A stretch of DNA of 64,000 bases from Flavobacterium sp. Lineage in GTDB: Bacteria > Bacteroidota > Bacteroidia > Flavobacteriales > Flavobacteriaceae. The notes under the pieces are model-generated. The model was not told the DNA's origin. It was given only the letters and a program-made list of their open reading frames with translations, and did no database searches. Shown piece after piece: positions 17,849-26,380 of the stretch. A program made the position numbers and the translations under genes. The stretch is taken from positions 1 to 64,000 of the forward strand of contig JAEUTY010000001.1 in the NCBI GenBank assembly GCA_016787805.1, read 5' to 3'. The first letter of the stretch is position 1, and the number at the start of each line of letters is the position of its first letter.

Positions 17849-18932
17849 AGCGTTTTTTACGAAAGACCAACATTGGCTTGATCAATGGGATAACTTTTTG
17901 CAAAATTCTGAAAGAGGTTTGTACAATCAACTTTCAGATTGGATAAAAGCGTATCAGGTTTACGGATTTGATCATGTTTTCTATCTTATTGTCAAAGATG
18001 AAACTGTAATTGGTGGTTGTGGAATAGTCATTGCCAAATTGGGTTTTTTTAAATTCTTGTGTGTTCCGTCTGGCCCTGTTATAGATGAAAATCATGAAGA
18101 CCAAATTGAACCTTGTCTTAATGCTATTTTAAACTACGCTAAAAAAATAAACGGTTGTTATTTCCAAATTAACATGCCTTTTGTGAAAGAAGGCGGTAAT
18201 TTTCATAATTATTGTATTCATTCACTTCCAGAAAGTAGTAGCTTTTATTCGGGTGCATTAGGAACTAAATTCAAATACGTTATTCCTTTATACGGAATGC
18301 GCTTAATTGACCTTACCAGCAAGAATCTCGATGAAGTGATACAAAACTTTGGCTCGAATCACAGACGTAATTTAAAAAAAACACAGCACTACGATTTTCA
18401 ATTTAAATTTGTGTCAACTGAAGCCGAGATAGCTGCTGCTTACGATTGTTTTGTTAAAAATGCACTTCAAAAAAACTACCCGTTGCGTTCTTACGAATCA
18501 ATGAAAGAAACCTTATTGGATTACTTAGCCAAGGGTTTTGCAAAAATTGGAGTTTGTTTGTACCAAGATAAAATCGTAGGAGCCATATATGTAATGGTAT
18601 GTGGTAAAAGACTAACGTATATTAATGGTGGCGTAGTACAAGAATTTCAAGAATTACCCATATCTTTTTTTATGCACCATCAAATAATGAAATTTGCTAT
18701 CAATAAAGAATACAAAAGTTATGATATTTCAGTCGGTGGAAGTGCTGGAGTTGTTCGCTTCAAAGAAGGTTTCGGTAGTCAACTTTACCTATACGAAAAC
18801 ACAAGACATTGGATATTGAAACCATTCTATTTTTCGATTTATTCTTTAGTCGAAAAACGATTAAAAAACCACAAGCAAGCCATTGCCAAAGTTCTTGTTT
18901 TCTTTAAAAAGATATTTAAGAACCGTAAATAA
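17841..18932 (+). CDS. FemAB/GNAT-like acyltransferase
   Basis: 363-residue member of the FemAB-like branch of the GNAT superfamily (CelD/Acetyltransf_6 group). The N-terminal half reads as one GNAT subdomain (RGLYNQLSDWIKAYQVYGF, FFKFLCVPSGPVI). The second has FGSNHRRNLKKTQ near residue 172, VGAIYVMVCGKRLTYINGG near 250 and the family hallmark YDISVGGSAGVVRFKEGFG near 293-311. Homologues add amino acids to peptidoglycan bridges or N-acyl groups to sugars. In this locus the latter is more likely, for example aminoacylation or acylation of an amino sugar, but that is inference. It overlaps the preceding gene by eight bases and ends 33 bases before a methyltransferase. Confidence 0.82.
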   Translation: MIKAFFTKDQHWLDQWDNFLQNSERGLYNQLSDWIKAYQVYGFDHVFYLIVKDETVIGGCGIVIAKLGFFKFLCVPSGPVIDENHEDQIEPCLNAILNYAKKINGCYFQINMPFVKEGGNFHNYCIHSLPESSSFYSGALGTKFKYVIPLYGMRLIDLTSKNLDEVIQNFGSNHRRNLKKTQHYDFQFKFVSTEAEIAAAYDCFVKNALQKNYPLRSYESMKETLLDYLAKGFAKIGVCLYQDKIVGAIYVMVCGKRLTYINGGVVQEFQELPISFFMHHQIMKFAINKEYKSYDISVGGSAGVVRFKEGFGSQLYLYENTRHWILKPFYFSIYSLVEKRLKNHKQAIAKVLVFFKKIFKNRK

Positions 18933-18940
18933 ATTTATAT

Positions 18941-18948
18941 TAAATTTG
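18941..18948 (+). promoter_or_regulatory. Bacteroidota-type -7 element before methyltransferase gene
   Basis: TAAATTTG followed by C matches the TAnnTTTGc -7 consensus, 17 bases before the ATG at 18966. No clear TTG is present at the expected -33 distance, so an internal promoter is possible but unproven. Confidence 0.35.
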
Positions 18949-18965
18949 CCCTTTAAAATACAACA

Positions 18966-19772
18966 ATGAAATCAAAAGAGGAAATACTAGAAACCAATGT
19001 TAAGCAAAAAGAATTCTACAATAATAAAAAGAAAAATTTTGCTACCAAATTATGGTCTAGTTTACGCGAAAAAACGCTAAAAAATATCCGAAGAAATATA
19101 GGTATTCTTGATGAATCTTATGATTTACATAAAAAATGGTTTGGCGATTTATCCAACAAAAAAGTATTGGATTTAGGATGCTTTTCGGGCAATAATTTAT
19201 CGTTATTTCTAGCCAATAATGCCAAAGAATACATTGGCCTTGATTTAAGTGATGTAGCTATTGCTAAACTCAATGAAAAATTAAAAGATATTCCCACTGC
19301 CAAAGCGGTGGCTGCCGATTTTTTATCAACCGATTTTCCTGATAGAGATTTTGATATTATTTACGCTTACGGTGTTTTGCATCATTTTCCTAATGTTGAT
19401 ATACTAATAGCGACTTTAAATGAAAAACTAGCCACCAACGGAGTAGTGATTAGTTATGATCCTTTGGAAACGAGTTTGCCCATAAAAATTATTAGAACCA
19501 TTTACCGTCCTTTTCAAAGTGATGCCGCTTGGGAATGGCCGTTTACTAAGAAAACATTTTATAAATACCAAAAAGCATTTTCGATTGAGGAGCGAAGAGG
19601 ATTGTTGGGTCAATCTAAATGGTTTTTCCTTTTAAATATGTTGCCTATCTCTGAAGAGAAGAAATTAGAAATTGGAAAAAGATGGCACAAAGAAGATTGG
19701 GAAAAATCTGCCACTTCATTGCCAAGATTATTTTCATGTATGCACGTTACCATGTTAATGCGAAAAAAATAA
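18966..19772 (+). CDS. Class I SAM-dependent methyltransferase
   Basis: 268-residue methyltransferase of the UbiE/Methyltransf_11-like type. Motif I is VLDLGCFSGNNLSLFL near residue 67, the acidic end of strand 2 is YIGLDLSDVAI, and motif II/post-II reads FDIIYAYGVLHHFPNVD. It has no membrane segments or signal peptide. The C-terminal half, containing YRPFQSDAAWEWPFT, is a less common extension that may bind the acceptor. It follows a possible internal promoter and precedes a second, different methyltransferase by three bases. A methylated sugar or terminal cap in the glycan is likely, but the substrate cannot be read from sequence. Confidence 0.88.
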   Translation: MKSKEEILETNVKQKEFYNNKKKNFATKLWSSLREKTLKNIRRNIGILDESYDLHKKWFGDLSNKKVLDLGCFSGNNLSLFLANNAKEYIGLDLSDVAIAKLNEKLKDIPTAKAVAADFLSTDFPDRDFDIIYAYGVLHHFPNVDILIATLNEKLATNGVVISYDPLETSLPIKIIRTIYRPFQSDAAWEWPFTKKTFYKYQKAFSIEERRGLLGQSKWFFLLNMLPISEEKKLEIGKRWHKEDWEKSATSLPRLFSCMHVTMLMRKK

Positions 19773-19775
19773 ATA

Positions 19776-20516
19776 ATGAAAATTGGGAACAAAGAATTTT
19801 GGGAGATTGACAATGTAATTGATGTTCAAGACGGCATTAAGCATGCAACCGATTTTGAACTATTTATGTTTGAAAAAGCCAAAGAAAGATATACTAGTTT
19901 CGGTGAAATAAAAACCATAAAAATATTCGGTTGTGGAACTGGAAGAGAAGTAGAAGCTATAGCTAAAACTTTTAATCCCAATCGTATTGTAGCTTCAGAT
20001 ATTGCTGAAAATATGATTGTTAAATGCAACGAGAACCTAAAAATTTGGAACATTGATTCGATAACCGAAACACTAATAATTGATGCTAAAGAGTACAATA
20101 AGGTTGCAAATGAATTTGATTTGGTTACCATTTTAAATAGTATGCTTACTTATGTGGTAGAAAAAGCGGATCGTCTTTCGATTTTTAAAAATGCCTACCA
20201 AATTGCCAAACCCAATGCGGTATTGATTGGAACAGTTCACAATCAGGAAGGAACTTTTTTGAAGACCAATTATTTTCGATTGCGAAACTTGCTTTCTTTT
20301 TATTACAAAGATAAAGTAGGTTGCCGAACTACAGGTTATAATGGTTACAAAGTTCCCGGTTATTATTATAAAAAATCTGATTTGTACAACGACATTCAAA
20401 GTGTTGGTTTTACTAAAATTGAGATTTATTCACTGGATGAATATTACCAACTCAAAGGGATAACCTACAATCGAAAAACAGGTTACAATAATTTGATTTT
20501 TATTGCACAAAAGTAA
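19776..20516 (+). CDS. Class I SAM-dependent methyltransferase
   Basis: 246-residue methyltransferase. Motif I appears as IKIFGCGTGREVEAIAKTF near residue 50, followed by IVASDIAENMIVKCNENL (acidic strand-2 end) and FDLVTILNSMLTYVVEKADR (post-II). It is not closely similar to the preceding methyltransferase despite the three-base spacing, so the two probably modify different positions. The aromatic, basic C-terminal part (YNGYKVPGYYYKKSDL) may form the acceptor site. Operon placement supports a role in glycan decoration. The family is clear; the substrate is unknown. Confidence 0.87.
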   Translation: MKIGNKEFWEIDNVIDVQDGIKHATDFELFMFEKAKERYTSFGEIKTIKIFGCGTGREVEAIAKTFNPNRIVASDIAENMIVKCNENLKIWNIDSITETLIIDAKEYNKVANEFDLVTILNSMLTYVVEKADRLSIFKNAYQIAKPNAVLIGTVHNQEGTFLKTNYFRLRNLLSFYYKDKVGCRTTGYNGYKVPGYYYKKSDLYNDIQSVGFTKIEIYSLDEYYQLKGITYNRKTGYNNLIFIAQK

Positions 20517-20528
20517 ATAGAAAGCTTC

Positions 20529-21938
20529 ATGAAGATCATTCTGATAGTGCCCGATGGAGTAGCAGTTAGAAATTTTTTGTATTCTAATTTTTTGGACGAG
20601 CTTCAAAAAAAAGGTTTCGAAATTCATGTTCTTTATCAAATTCCTGAATATGCAATCAAAGAAGTTAATGAAGTTACTAACGCCATAAAAGAGTACCACA
20701 GAATTCCTTATTTTACCGAACCAGCATTAGCTAGAACGTTACGCGAAGTGGGTGTTTATGCACGTTTATTGCACAACAAAAAAGTCTTGCACAATGAAAC
20801 CATCATGTGCTTTTGGAACAATAAAAAGAAAGGCGTTAAAAGAAAGGTTTTAGCAAAAGTTTCCGAAACAGTTGGCTTTTTCCTGTCAAAATCCTATTCC
20901 TCCATTTTGTTTTTAGAGAACTATTATGTTAAGATAATGGCTAAAACAAAAATATACAACGAGGTAGGCAAAATTATTAAAGCGATTAATCCTGATGTTG
21001 TATTGAACTTACACCAACGTTCGATTACCAGTTCACCAATCATCAATTATTGTAATGCTAATAATATTAAAACGGCAACTATGATTTTTTCATGGGATAA
21101 TGTTCCTAAAGCTCGTTTGATATCGCGTTACAAATACTATTTCACTTGGTCAGAACTGATGAAAAATGAGTTGAAAATAACATATAATGAAATTAAAGAC
21201 AATCAAATTATAGTCACTGGAAGTCCGCAGTTTGAATGTTATTTTGATGAAAAAATTAAAATGACTAAAGACGATTTCTTTAAAGAATATAATTTAAGTC
21301 ACCACAAGAAAACAATTTGTTTTTCATCCAATGATACTTCGTCGCCACATGAAGTAAATTATTTTCAAGACATCTGTGAAGAACTCGATAAACTCGAAGA
21401 ACACCAAAAACCTCAAATTGTTTTTAGAAGAAATCCCGTTGATAAATCGAATCGCTTTAAAGATGTTTTGTCCAAATTCAAACATTTGATAACCGAAATC
21501 GAACCCGATTGGAAAACAGAAAATGAAGGCGACGTACATTTTAATGCCGTTTTCCCTAAGCTAAATGATAATCGACTGTTAGTTAATACGGTAATGTTTT
21601 GTGATGCGGTGGTCAATCTCGGAAGCACCATGGCTCATGATTTTGCCGTGCTCGATAAACCGTGTTTGTATTTGAACTATAATCCAGTTGAAAATTCATT
21701 GTTTCCAGTTGAAGAAGTGTACCAATTTCAGCACTTTAGAAGCATGAAAGGTTTGGATGCTGTGGTTTGGATCAACAACAAATCAGAAATAAGTGATAAA
21801 ATAATTTTAGCTTTAAATCAGCCCAATGAAGTTGCAAAAGATAGAAAAAAATGGATGGAAAGAATCATACAGCATCCGTTAAGCCAATGCAGCGAAAACA
21901 TAGTGGGCAAATTATCCAAAATATGCACATCTGTATAG
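20529..21938 (+). CDS. Putative GT-B fold protein, possible glycosyltransferase (unassigned family)
   Basis: 469-residue soluble protein not matching a family I can name with confidence. The N-terminal part begins IILIVPDGVAVRNFLYSNF and reads as a Rossmann-like domain, with DVVLNLHQRSITSSPIINYC and FSWDNVPKARLISRY before the interdomain region. The C-terminal half has ICFSSNDTSSPHEVNYF and then CDAVVNLGSTMAHDFAVLDKPCLYLNYNP. The last resembles the nucleotide-binding end of GT-B enzymes and of CDP-glycerol or UDP-GlcNAc-epimerase-like proteins. It overlaps the next GT4 gene by 16 bases. It is a candidate for the missing nonulosonic-acid transferase, a speculation based only on the fold-like pattern and neighbourhood. 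Confidence 0.7.
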   Translation: MKIILIVPDGVAVRNFLYSNFLDELQKKGFEIHVLYQIPEYAIKEVNEVTNAIKEYHRIPYFTEPALARTLREVGVYARLLHNKKVLHNETIMCFWNNKKKGVKRKVLAKVSETVGFFLSKSYSSILFLENYYVKIMAKTKIYNEVGKIIKAINPDVVLNLHQRSITSSPIINYCNANNIKTATMIFSWDNVPKARLISRYKYYFTWSELMKNELKITYNEIKDNQIIVTGSPQFECYFDEKIKMTKDDFFKEYNLSHHKKTICFSSNDTSSPHEVNYFQDICEELDKLEEHQKPQIVFRRNPVDKSNRFKDVLSKFKHLITEIEPDWKTENEGDVHFNAVFPKLNDNRLLVNTVMFCDAVVNLGSTMAHDFAVLDKPCLYLNYNPVENSLFPVEEVYQFQHFRSMKGLDAVVWINNKSEISDKIILALNQPNEVAKDRKKWMERIIQHPLSQCSENIVGKLSKICTSV

Positions 21939-23071
21939 TTTCTCATGAATATCCTAAAAAAGGTTACGCTCATGGCGGAATTGGTAGCTTTTTAAAAACT
22001 ATTGCTCCCAAATTAGTAGCCAATGGTGTTCATGTAACTATAGTAGGATTAAATTATACAAATGTGTATGAATATGAAGAGGATAAAGGAGTTAAAATTC
22101 ACCGATTGTCCTATTTTAATAAAAGAGGTTTTGGATGGTATTTTGGAGCCAAAGCAATAAGCGATAAAATAGCTGAAATCAATAAGATAAACCCAATTTC
22201 AATAGTTGAAACCAGCGAGTTGGGAATGGCGTTTTTGGCTAAAATCCCCACTATAAAATACATCATTCGTTTGCACGGCGGTCATCATTTCTTTGCGGAA
22301 GCTGAAAATAGAAAAATTAAATTCTGGAAGGGTTTTCAAGAAAAACGTTCGTTCCAAAAAGCCGATGCATTCATTGCCATTTCAAATTACGTAAAAACGC
22401 ACACCGAAAAATACCTCAGTTACCACAAAAAACCAGTTGTACTTATAAATAATCCGATTGATATTGATTTTTTTACGCCAATCAATACTTCGATTGACAA
22501 GTTTAGTATTGTATTTGTAGGTAGTGTATGTGAAAAAAAAGGTGTCAGACAGCTTGTGCAATCTTTTTCTTTAGTGAAAGATAAGTTTCCCAACGCAACA
22601 CTTGAAATTTATGGTAGAGATTGGTTTTTCCCCGATGGAAGTTCGTATATTGAAATGTTGAAGGAAAAAGAACTCGTTAAATTAGGCACTACAGCATCTG
22701 CAATTCATTTTCATGGTTTGATCAATTACGATCAGATTCCCGAAAAATACGCACGAGCTCACGTTTGTGTTTTTCCATCTCACATGGAAACGCAAGGTTT
22801 GGTCGCACCCGAAGCGATGGCAATGAAAAAAATGGTTATTTTTACCAATAAAGGTCCAGGTAAAGAAACCATTGAAGATTTCGAAACAGGTTTGCTTTGT
22901 GATCCGCTAAATCCAACTGATATTGCCGAAAAAATTTGTTGGGTTTTTGAAAATGAGGATAAAATAGCAACTATTGAAAACAACGCAAGAGCATTTGTAA
23001 TCGGAAAATACTCGCTTGAGGTAATAGTTAAAAAGAATATTGACTTTTTTAATAGTTTAATTCATTCATGA
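21923..23071 (+). CDS. Glycosyltransferase family 4
   Basis: 382-residue GT4 enzyme. The start MHICIVSHEYPKKGYAHGGIG, a textbook donor-loop N-terminus, was chosen although it lies 16 bases inside the preceding gene; an upstream in-frame ATG at 21851 would only add non-conserved residues. The C-terminal domain has IVFVGSVCEKKGVRQLVQSF near residue 195 and HVCVFPSHMETQGLVAPEAMAMKKMVIF with the E-x7-E-type catalytic region, then GPGKETIEDFETGLL. It is probably cytosolic or membrane-associated. It is followed one base later by another GT4. Confidence 0.92.
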   Translation: MHICIVSHEYPKKGYAHGGIGSFLKTIAPKLVANGVHVTIVGLNYTNVYEYEEDKGVKIHRLSYFNKRGFGWYFGAKAISDKIAEINKINPISIVETSELGMAFLAKIPTIKYIIRLHGGHHFFAEAENRKIKFWKGFQEKRSFQKADAFIAISNYVKTHTEKYLSYHKKPVVLINNPIDIDFFTPINTSIDKFSIVFVGSVCEKKGVRQLVQSFSLVKDKFPNATLEIYGRDWFFPDGSSYIEMLKEKELVKLGTTASAIHFHGLINYDQIPEKYARAHVCVFPSHMETQGLVAPEAMAMKKMVIFTNKGPGKETIEDFETGLLCDPLNPTDIAEKICWVFENEDKIATIENNARAFVIGKYSLEVIVKKNIDFFNSLIHS

Positions 23072-23072
23072 T

Positions 23073-24191
23073 ATGAACTTTCTTATTGTTACACATGTTG
23101 TTCATGCGCAATCCAACAATAAGTATTATGGCTATGCGCCGTACATAAATGAAATGAATATTTGGATTAAAAATGTGGACAAACTTACCATAATTGCACC
23201 TCTCAAAGACTATCAAACTACAGCTATTCATCAGTGTTATCAGCACGATAATATCGAATTTATAAGTGTTCCCGAGTTTTCGTTCATCTCTCCCAAAAAG
23301 AGCATTCAAGCTTTATTTTGTATTCCGGTTATTCTTTTCAAATTAGTCATTCAATTTTCAAAAGCAAATCACATTCACCTTCGATGCCCAGGAAATATGG
23401 GTTTGCTTGGGAGTTTTGTGCAAGTTTTTTTTCCATTCAAAAAGAAATCGGCTAAATACGCGGGGAATTGGGATGAAAAATCGAAGCAACCATTGAGTTA
23501 TAAAATGCAAAGAAGTATTTTGAGTAGCACTTTTTTAACCAAAAACATACAAGTTTTGGTGTATGGGAATTGGAAAAATCTTTCAAAAAACGGAAAGCCA
23601 TTTTTTACAGCAACCTATAAAAAATCTGAAATTGAAAGCTTTAAACCTAAAGACCTAACAGGCACTATTCATTTTGTATTTGTCGGAACGCTTTCAAGAG
23701 GAAAACAACCTCAATATGCCATTGAAATAGTTCAAAATTTGATGCAAAAAGGAGTAAATTGTCAACTTGAATTATATGGAAATGGAGCAGAAAAGAATAG
23801 TCTTGAGCAATATATCAAAACTAATAATTTGCAAAATAGTATTTTTCTGAAAGGCGTCTCAAATCGCGAAGAAATGAAATCCATTTATCAAAAAAGTCAT
23901 TTTCTTTTATTACCATCCAAAAGTGAAGGTTGGCCCAAAGTTGTTGCCGAAGCCATGTTTTGGGGATGTTTACCAGCAGTTACAGCAGTTTCTTGTATTC
24001 CTGATATGTTGGCTAATGGAAGTCGCGGCATTATTTTATCCAATAATTTAACAGCAGATGCACAAGCATTAGTTGATTTAATGAAAAAACCTGATGTATA
24101 TATTGCCAAATTACAAGAAGCTTACAATTGGTCAATACAATTTACCATTGACAAATTTGAAGATGAGATTAAAAAAATAGTAAATACTTAG
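23073..24191 (+). CDS. Glycosyltransferase family 4
   Basis: 372-residue GT-B glycosyltransferase. The N-terminal domain is atypical for GT4 (FLIVTHVVHAQSNNKYYGY) but includes HLRCPGNMGLLGSFVQVFF, and the C-terminal domain is standard: HFVFVGTLSRGKQPQYAIEI near residue 205, IFLKGVSNREEMKSIYQKSH, and FLLLPSKSEGWPKVVAEAMFWG with the catalytic glutamates. VSCIPDMLANGSRG follows. It starts one base after the preceding stop and ends one base before the next gene, part of a run of at least nine tightly packed genes. Confidence 0.9.
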   Translation: MNFLIVTHVVHAQSNNKYYGYAPYINEMNIWIKNVDKLTIIAPLKDYQTTAIHQCYQHDNIEFISVPEFSFISPKKSIQALFCIPVILFKLVIQFSKANHIHLRCPGNMGLLGSFVQVFFPFKKKSAKYAGNWDEKSKQPLSYKMQRSILSSTFLTKNIQVLVYGNWKNLSKNGKPFFTATYKKSEIESFKPKDLTGTIHFVFVGTLSRGKQPQYAIEIVQNLMQKGVNCQLELYGNGAEKNSLEQYIKTNNLQNSIFLKGVSNREEMKSIYQKSHFLLLPSKSEGWPKVVAEAMFWGCLPAVTAVSCIPDMLANGSRGIILSNNLTADAQALVDLMKKPDVYIAKLQEAYNWSIQFTIDKFEDEIKKIVNT

Positions 24192-24192
24192 T

Positions 24193-25230
24193 ATGATTAA
24201 GGTTTACACACATAAAAGTTTTATTACTCAAGAAAAAAACGAACCTCTTTTTCCACTTTTGGATGAATTCGCTCAAACTGATGATTCACCATTAACTAAA
24301 TTATACACTTTTGTCAATGAAGTTCTAGAAGCTGATGTTTTAATTCTACCTATTTGTATTGATTTTTTATTAGAAAACAAAAAAAATGATGTTGTGGATT
24401 TATATTATGCAATGGCTTCAAAGCACAATAAACCTTTGTGGGTTTTTGCCTCAGGCGATTTAGGCTTAACTATTAAAAAACCCAATGTGTTTGTGTTTCG
24501 ACTTGCTGATTTTGAATCAGAAAGATTCAAAAATTCAATCATAATGGCGCCATTTATTGAAGATCCAATCGAAGCATTTTACCATTCTAATATCAACTTT
24601 ATACCTAAGGCCGAAGAGCCAACCATTGGTTATGTTGGGCAAGCGAACGCTAGTTTAAGTAATGATTTAAAGACTTTTTTAATTTTTTTAAAATACAATT
24701 TCGACGTTTTTAGAGGTAAAATATTTTCCGATTACTATAAGCTGTGTTTTTTTAGCAAAAAAAGATATAAGTATTTGAAAAAACTTCAAGCGCTAAAAAG
24801 ATGTAATACCAATTTTGTTTTTAGAAAAAAATACCGGGCTGGTGTTAAAACCGAATCTGATCGAATAGCTACAACTACAGAGTTTTATGAAAATATTAAA
24901 AATTCGCATTACACCTTTTGTATTCGTGGTGGTGGAAATTTCTCGCTGAGGTTGTACGAAACATTAGCTATGGGAAGAATTCCATTGCTAATCAATACCG
25001 ACTGTTCGTTGCCTTTTCAAGATACTATAGATTGGAGCAAACATTGTGTTGTTGTTGATGAATCTAATTTTGCCAATACAGAAGATGAGTTGCTTCGTTT
25101 TCATTCCAAATACAATGAAAAGCAGTTCTTAGAGCTACAAACGTCAAACCGATTACTTTGGCAAAAGTACTTAACTCGCGTTGGGTATTTTTCTAAAATC
25201 CACGATTTATTTTGTGAAGGAAAAATTTAA
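24193..25230 (+). CDS. Exostosin-like (GT47-type) glycosyltransferase
   Basis: 345-residue protein resembling the exostosin family, GT-B enzymes best known from heparan-sulfate and plant cell-wall synthesis and occasionally found in bacterial glycan loci. Recognisable parts are ADVLILPICIDFLLE near residue 48, PTIGYVGQANASLSNDLK near 148, and the diagnostic C-terminal block SHYTFCIRGGGNFSLRLYE, with TLAMGRIPLLINTDCSLPF next and DWSKHCVVV after it. There is no signal peptide, so it would work in the cytoplasm like other bacterial members. The following 67-base gap contains a possible promoter. The assignment rests on the C-terminal block. Confidence 0.78.
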   Translation: MIKVYTHKSFITQEKNEPLFPLLDEFAQTDDSPLTKLYTFVNEVLEADVLILPICIDFLLENKKNDVVDLYYAMASKHNKPLWVFASGDLGLTIKKPNVFVFRLADFESERFKNSIIMAPFIEDPIEAFYHSNINFIPKAEEPTIGYVGQANASLSNDLKTFLIFLKYNFDVFRGKIFSDYYKLCFFSKKRYKYLKKLQALKRCNTNFVFRKKYRAGVKTESDRIATTTEFYENIKNSHYTFCIRGGGNFSLRLYETLAMGRIPLLINTDCSLPFQDTIDWSKHCVVVDESNFANTEDELLRFHSKYNEKQFLELQTSNRLLWQKYLTRVGYFSKIHDLFCEGKI

Positions 25231-25270
25231 AATTTTATTTCATTTATTAGTTTCATCAACATACAATAGG

Positions 25271-25278
25271 TAAATTTG
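25271..25278 (+). promoter_or_regulatory. Bacteroidota-type -7 element before GT4 gene
   Basis: TAAATTTG lies 19 bases before the ATG at 25298 in a 67-base gap, the widest in this part of the locus. It matches TAnnTTTG, but no TTG is well placed upstream. It may allow independent transcription of the last four genes of the locus. Confidence 0.35.
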
Positions 25279-25297
25279 AAAACAAAATAAAGTATAA

Positions 25298-26380
25298 ATG
25301 AGAATTCTTCAAGTAATCGACTCACTTGAAATTGGTGGAGCAGAACGAATGGCAGTTAATTATGCTAATGCTTTGGCACACAAGCTTGAATACTCAGGTA
25401 TTGTTGTTACTCGTAAAGAAGGATTTTTAAAAGAAAAAGTGAACTCAAATGTTGGCTATTTTTTTCTAGAAAGAAAAAGCAAACTCGATTTTAAAGCCGT
25501 TTTCCGATTGAAGAAAATTTGCAAGCAACATACAATTTCGCATTTACAAGCTCATAGCAGTTCTTTTTTTATCGCTTTTTTGATCAAACTCGTTCTTCCA
25601 AAAGTTAAAATTATTTGGCACGATCACAACGGTTTAAGTGAATTTGTAAGCAAACAAAAAGCTTTGGTTTTGAAGATAACTTCCTATTTATTCAGCGGAA
25701 TAGTGGTGGTTAATGATAAATTAAAAAAGTGGGCTGAAAAAGAGCTGAATTGCCAACAAATTATTTATTTGCCCAATTTCACTTCTTTTGAGAATGAAAT
25801 GGAAGCCGAAACCAAACTTTTAGGTCATGATGGAAAAAGAATTTTATGTTTAGCAAACTTAAGATTTCAAAAAAATCACTTTTTTTTGCTTGATGTAGCT
25901 AAAATAGTTTTGAAAGATTACCCAGATTGGAGTTTTCATCTGATAGGAAAAGATTTTAAGGATGACTATTCTACCGAAGTAAAAAAAAACATAAAAGAAA
26001 ATCAATTCGAAAATAACATTTTTATTTATGGTTCAAAAAGTGATGTGAAAAATATTATGGCGCAGTCGGATATTGCTATTTTAACTTCACAATCGGAAGG
26101 TTTACCAGTTGCAATTTTAGAATATGGTTTGAATAAAAAACCGCTTGTGACAACGGCAGTTGGTGAAATTCCGAGTTTTATTATCAATGGTGACAATGGT
26201 TTTATTGGTGCCAAAGATGATGTTGCTTTTTTTGCTAATAGCCTAATTCAGTTAATTGAAAATGAAACGCTCAGATTGAAGTTAGCAGAAAATTTGTTTG
26301 CTACAATAACAAATAAATTTTCGCAAGAGTCGATTATTAATAGTTATTTAAATTGGTTGATTCATTTAGATGCAGAATAA
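25298..26380 (+). CDS. Glycosyltransferase family 4
   Basis: 360-residue GT4. It opens MRILQVIDSLEIGGAERMAVNYANAL-like (the GGAER donor loop at residues 12-16 is diagnostic). LGHDGKRILCLANLRFQKNH starts the C-terminal domain near residue 175. The catalytic region reads DIAILTSQSEGLPVAILEYGL, followed by KKPLVTTAVGEIPSFI. HDHNGLSEFVSKQ near residue 109 is the usual acceptor-side loop. The end overlaps the polymerase-like gene by 11 bases. Specificity is unknown. Confidence 0.94.
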   Translation: MRILQVIDSLEIGGAERMAVNYANALAHKLEYSGIVVTRKEGFLKEKVNSNVGYFFLERKSKLDFKAVFRLKKICKQHTISHLQAHSSSFFIAFLIKLVLPKVKIIWHDHNGLSEFVSKQKALVLKITSYLFSGIVVVNDKLKKWAEKELNCQQIIYLPNFTSFENEMEAETKLLGHDGKRILCLANLRFQKNHFFLLDVAKIVLKDYPDWSFHLIGKDFKDDYSTEVKKNIKENQFENNIFIYGSKSDVKNIMAQSDIAILTSQSEGLPVAILEYGLNKKPLVTTAVGEIPSFIINGDNGFIGAKDDVAFFANSLIQLIENETLRLKLAENLFATITNKFSQESIINSYLNWLIHLDAE

